Shown piece by piece: positions 63,677-64,000 of a stretch of 64,000 nucleotides of DNA. The notes under the pieces were generated by a model. That model was not told the DNA's origin and made no database searches. It worked only from the letters and a program-made list of their open reading frames with translations. The position numbers were made by a program, and so were the translations under genes. The DNA is from Clostridia bacterium. GTDB lineage: Bacteria > Bacillota > Clostridia > Monoglobales > Monoglobaceae. The first letter of the stretch is position 1. Every line of letters begins with the position of its first letter. Location: positions 1 through 64,000 of the forward strand of contig JAFYXN010000010.1 in the NCBI GenBank assembly GCA_017546145.1. The letters are read 5' to 3'.

Positions 63677-64000
63677 ATGTTCAACAAAGAAGAAATTGCA
63701 AAATTTAACAATCAAAGTATGGGCGAAGAAATTGCAAATGCAATTTCTCATGGCGTCGGAACTTTGCTTGCAATTGCCGGCACAGCAGTCGCAATTGTAT
63801 ATTCTTGTCTTACCGGAGACGCAATGAGTACTGTTTCTGCAGCGCTTTACGGTGCAGGACTTATTCTTCTCTACCTGTCTTCGACGCTTTACCATTCTCT
63901 TACAAACATAAAAGCAAAGCGGATATTTCAGATTTTTGACCACTGCTCAATTTTTATACTTATTCTTTGCTCATATATACCCATATCACTTGCACTGCTC
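63677..64000 (+). CDS. Hemolysin III family membrane protein (partial)
   Basis: The gene starts at ATG 63677 after AGGAGG and runs off the right edge; 108 residues are visible. They show GEEIANAISHGVGTLLAIAGTAVAIVYSC, then a second helix, then LYLSSTLYHSLTNIKAKRIFQIFDHCSIFILILCSYIPISL. The SSTLYHS and FDHCSIF blocks, with conserved Ser and His, are the HlyIII/PAQR signature. These residues form a membrane-embedded metal site in the PAQR superfamily. The role in bacteria is unclear; lytic activity should not be assumed. Confidence 0.9.
   Translation, partial: MFNKEEIAKFNNQSMGEEIANAISHGVGTLLAIAGTAVAIVYSCLTGDAMSTVSAALYGAGLILLYLSSTLYHSLTNIKAKRIFQIFDHCSIFILILCSYIPISLALL

Overview
The window looks like a piece of chromosome from a gut-type member of the Clostridia (Bacillota). 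The supports are moderate-to-low GC, strong AGGAGG ribosome sites, canonical sigma-A promoters with 17-base spacers, a CIRCE-controlled groESL pair, a YtfJ/GerW spore protein, a SpoIID-type protein, and a meso-diaminopimelate dehydrogenase. No rRNA or CRISPR array was seen. Two tRNA genes are present, tRNA-Leu(UAA) and the initiator tRNA-fMet(CAU).

Left end (1-6440), accessory DNA. A small integrative element of about 5.4 kb sits in the 3' half of the tRNA-fMet gene. A perfect 46-bp copy of the tRNA 3' half (986-1031) and the intact gene (repeat at 6395-6440) bound it, with matching 20-bp candidate integrase arm sites just inside each end. It carries a zinc-ribbon protein, an XRE regulator under an SD-sequestering hairpin, a DUF6076-like protein, an excisionase, a tyrosine integrase, a replication-initiator-like protein and a HEPN-like protein. 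It also has a large palindromic region that could be an origin or a structured RNA. Outside its left boundary is the start of a MuF-type phage minor-head protein fused to a pre-toxin domain, with the C-terminal toxin beyond the window. That may belong to a second element at the same tRNA.

Middle (6491-51824), mostly core genome. Leftward genes run from scpAB, ytfJ, polA and coaE to an M18 peptidase. They are followed by an isolated GH29 alpha-fucosidase, an NhaC antiporter with an odd cysteine loop, and an asd-dapA-dapB-ECF transporter lysine/cell-wall operon. Next come a SpoIID-like gene, queA-tgt-yajC-TIGR04086-secDF, and ddh (the DAP dehydrogenase that completes the short lysine/DAP route). 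Then follow trmO, an ECF sigma/anti-sigma pair, ygiQ-folD-radA-carD-ispDF, groESL, an amino-acid ABC importer, coaX-panT-tcdA, and iscS-thiI-pncC.

Right part. A small accessory patch (51825-54520) carries a Phd-Doc toxin-antitoxin pair with a clear operator over its -10 box, and an AbrB-like regulator with an MGT-family glycosyltransferase. Core genes resume with thrS, a copper-amine-oxidase-stalk secreted protein, ispA, xseB, xseA, a TsaD-like paralogue, nusB and asp23. After these come a two-subunit chromate-type transporter and the start of a hemolysin-III family gene. The most interesting unexplained regions are the tRNA-fMet element with its palindromes and HEPN-like cargo, the partial MuF pre-toxin gene, and the highly structured 200-bp gap upstream of polA.
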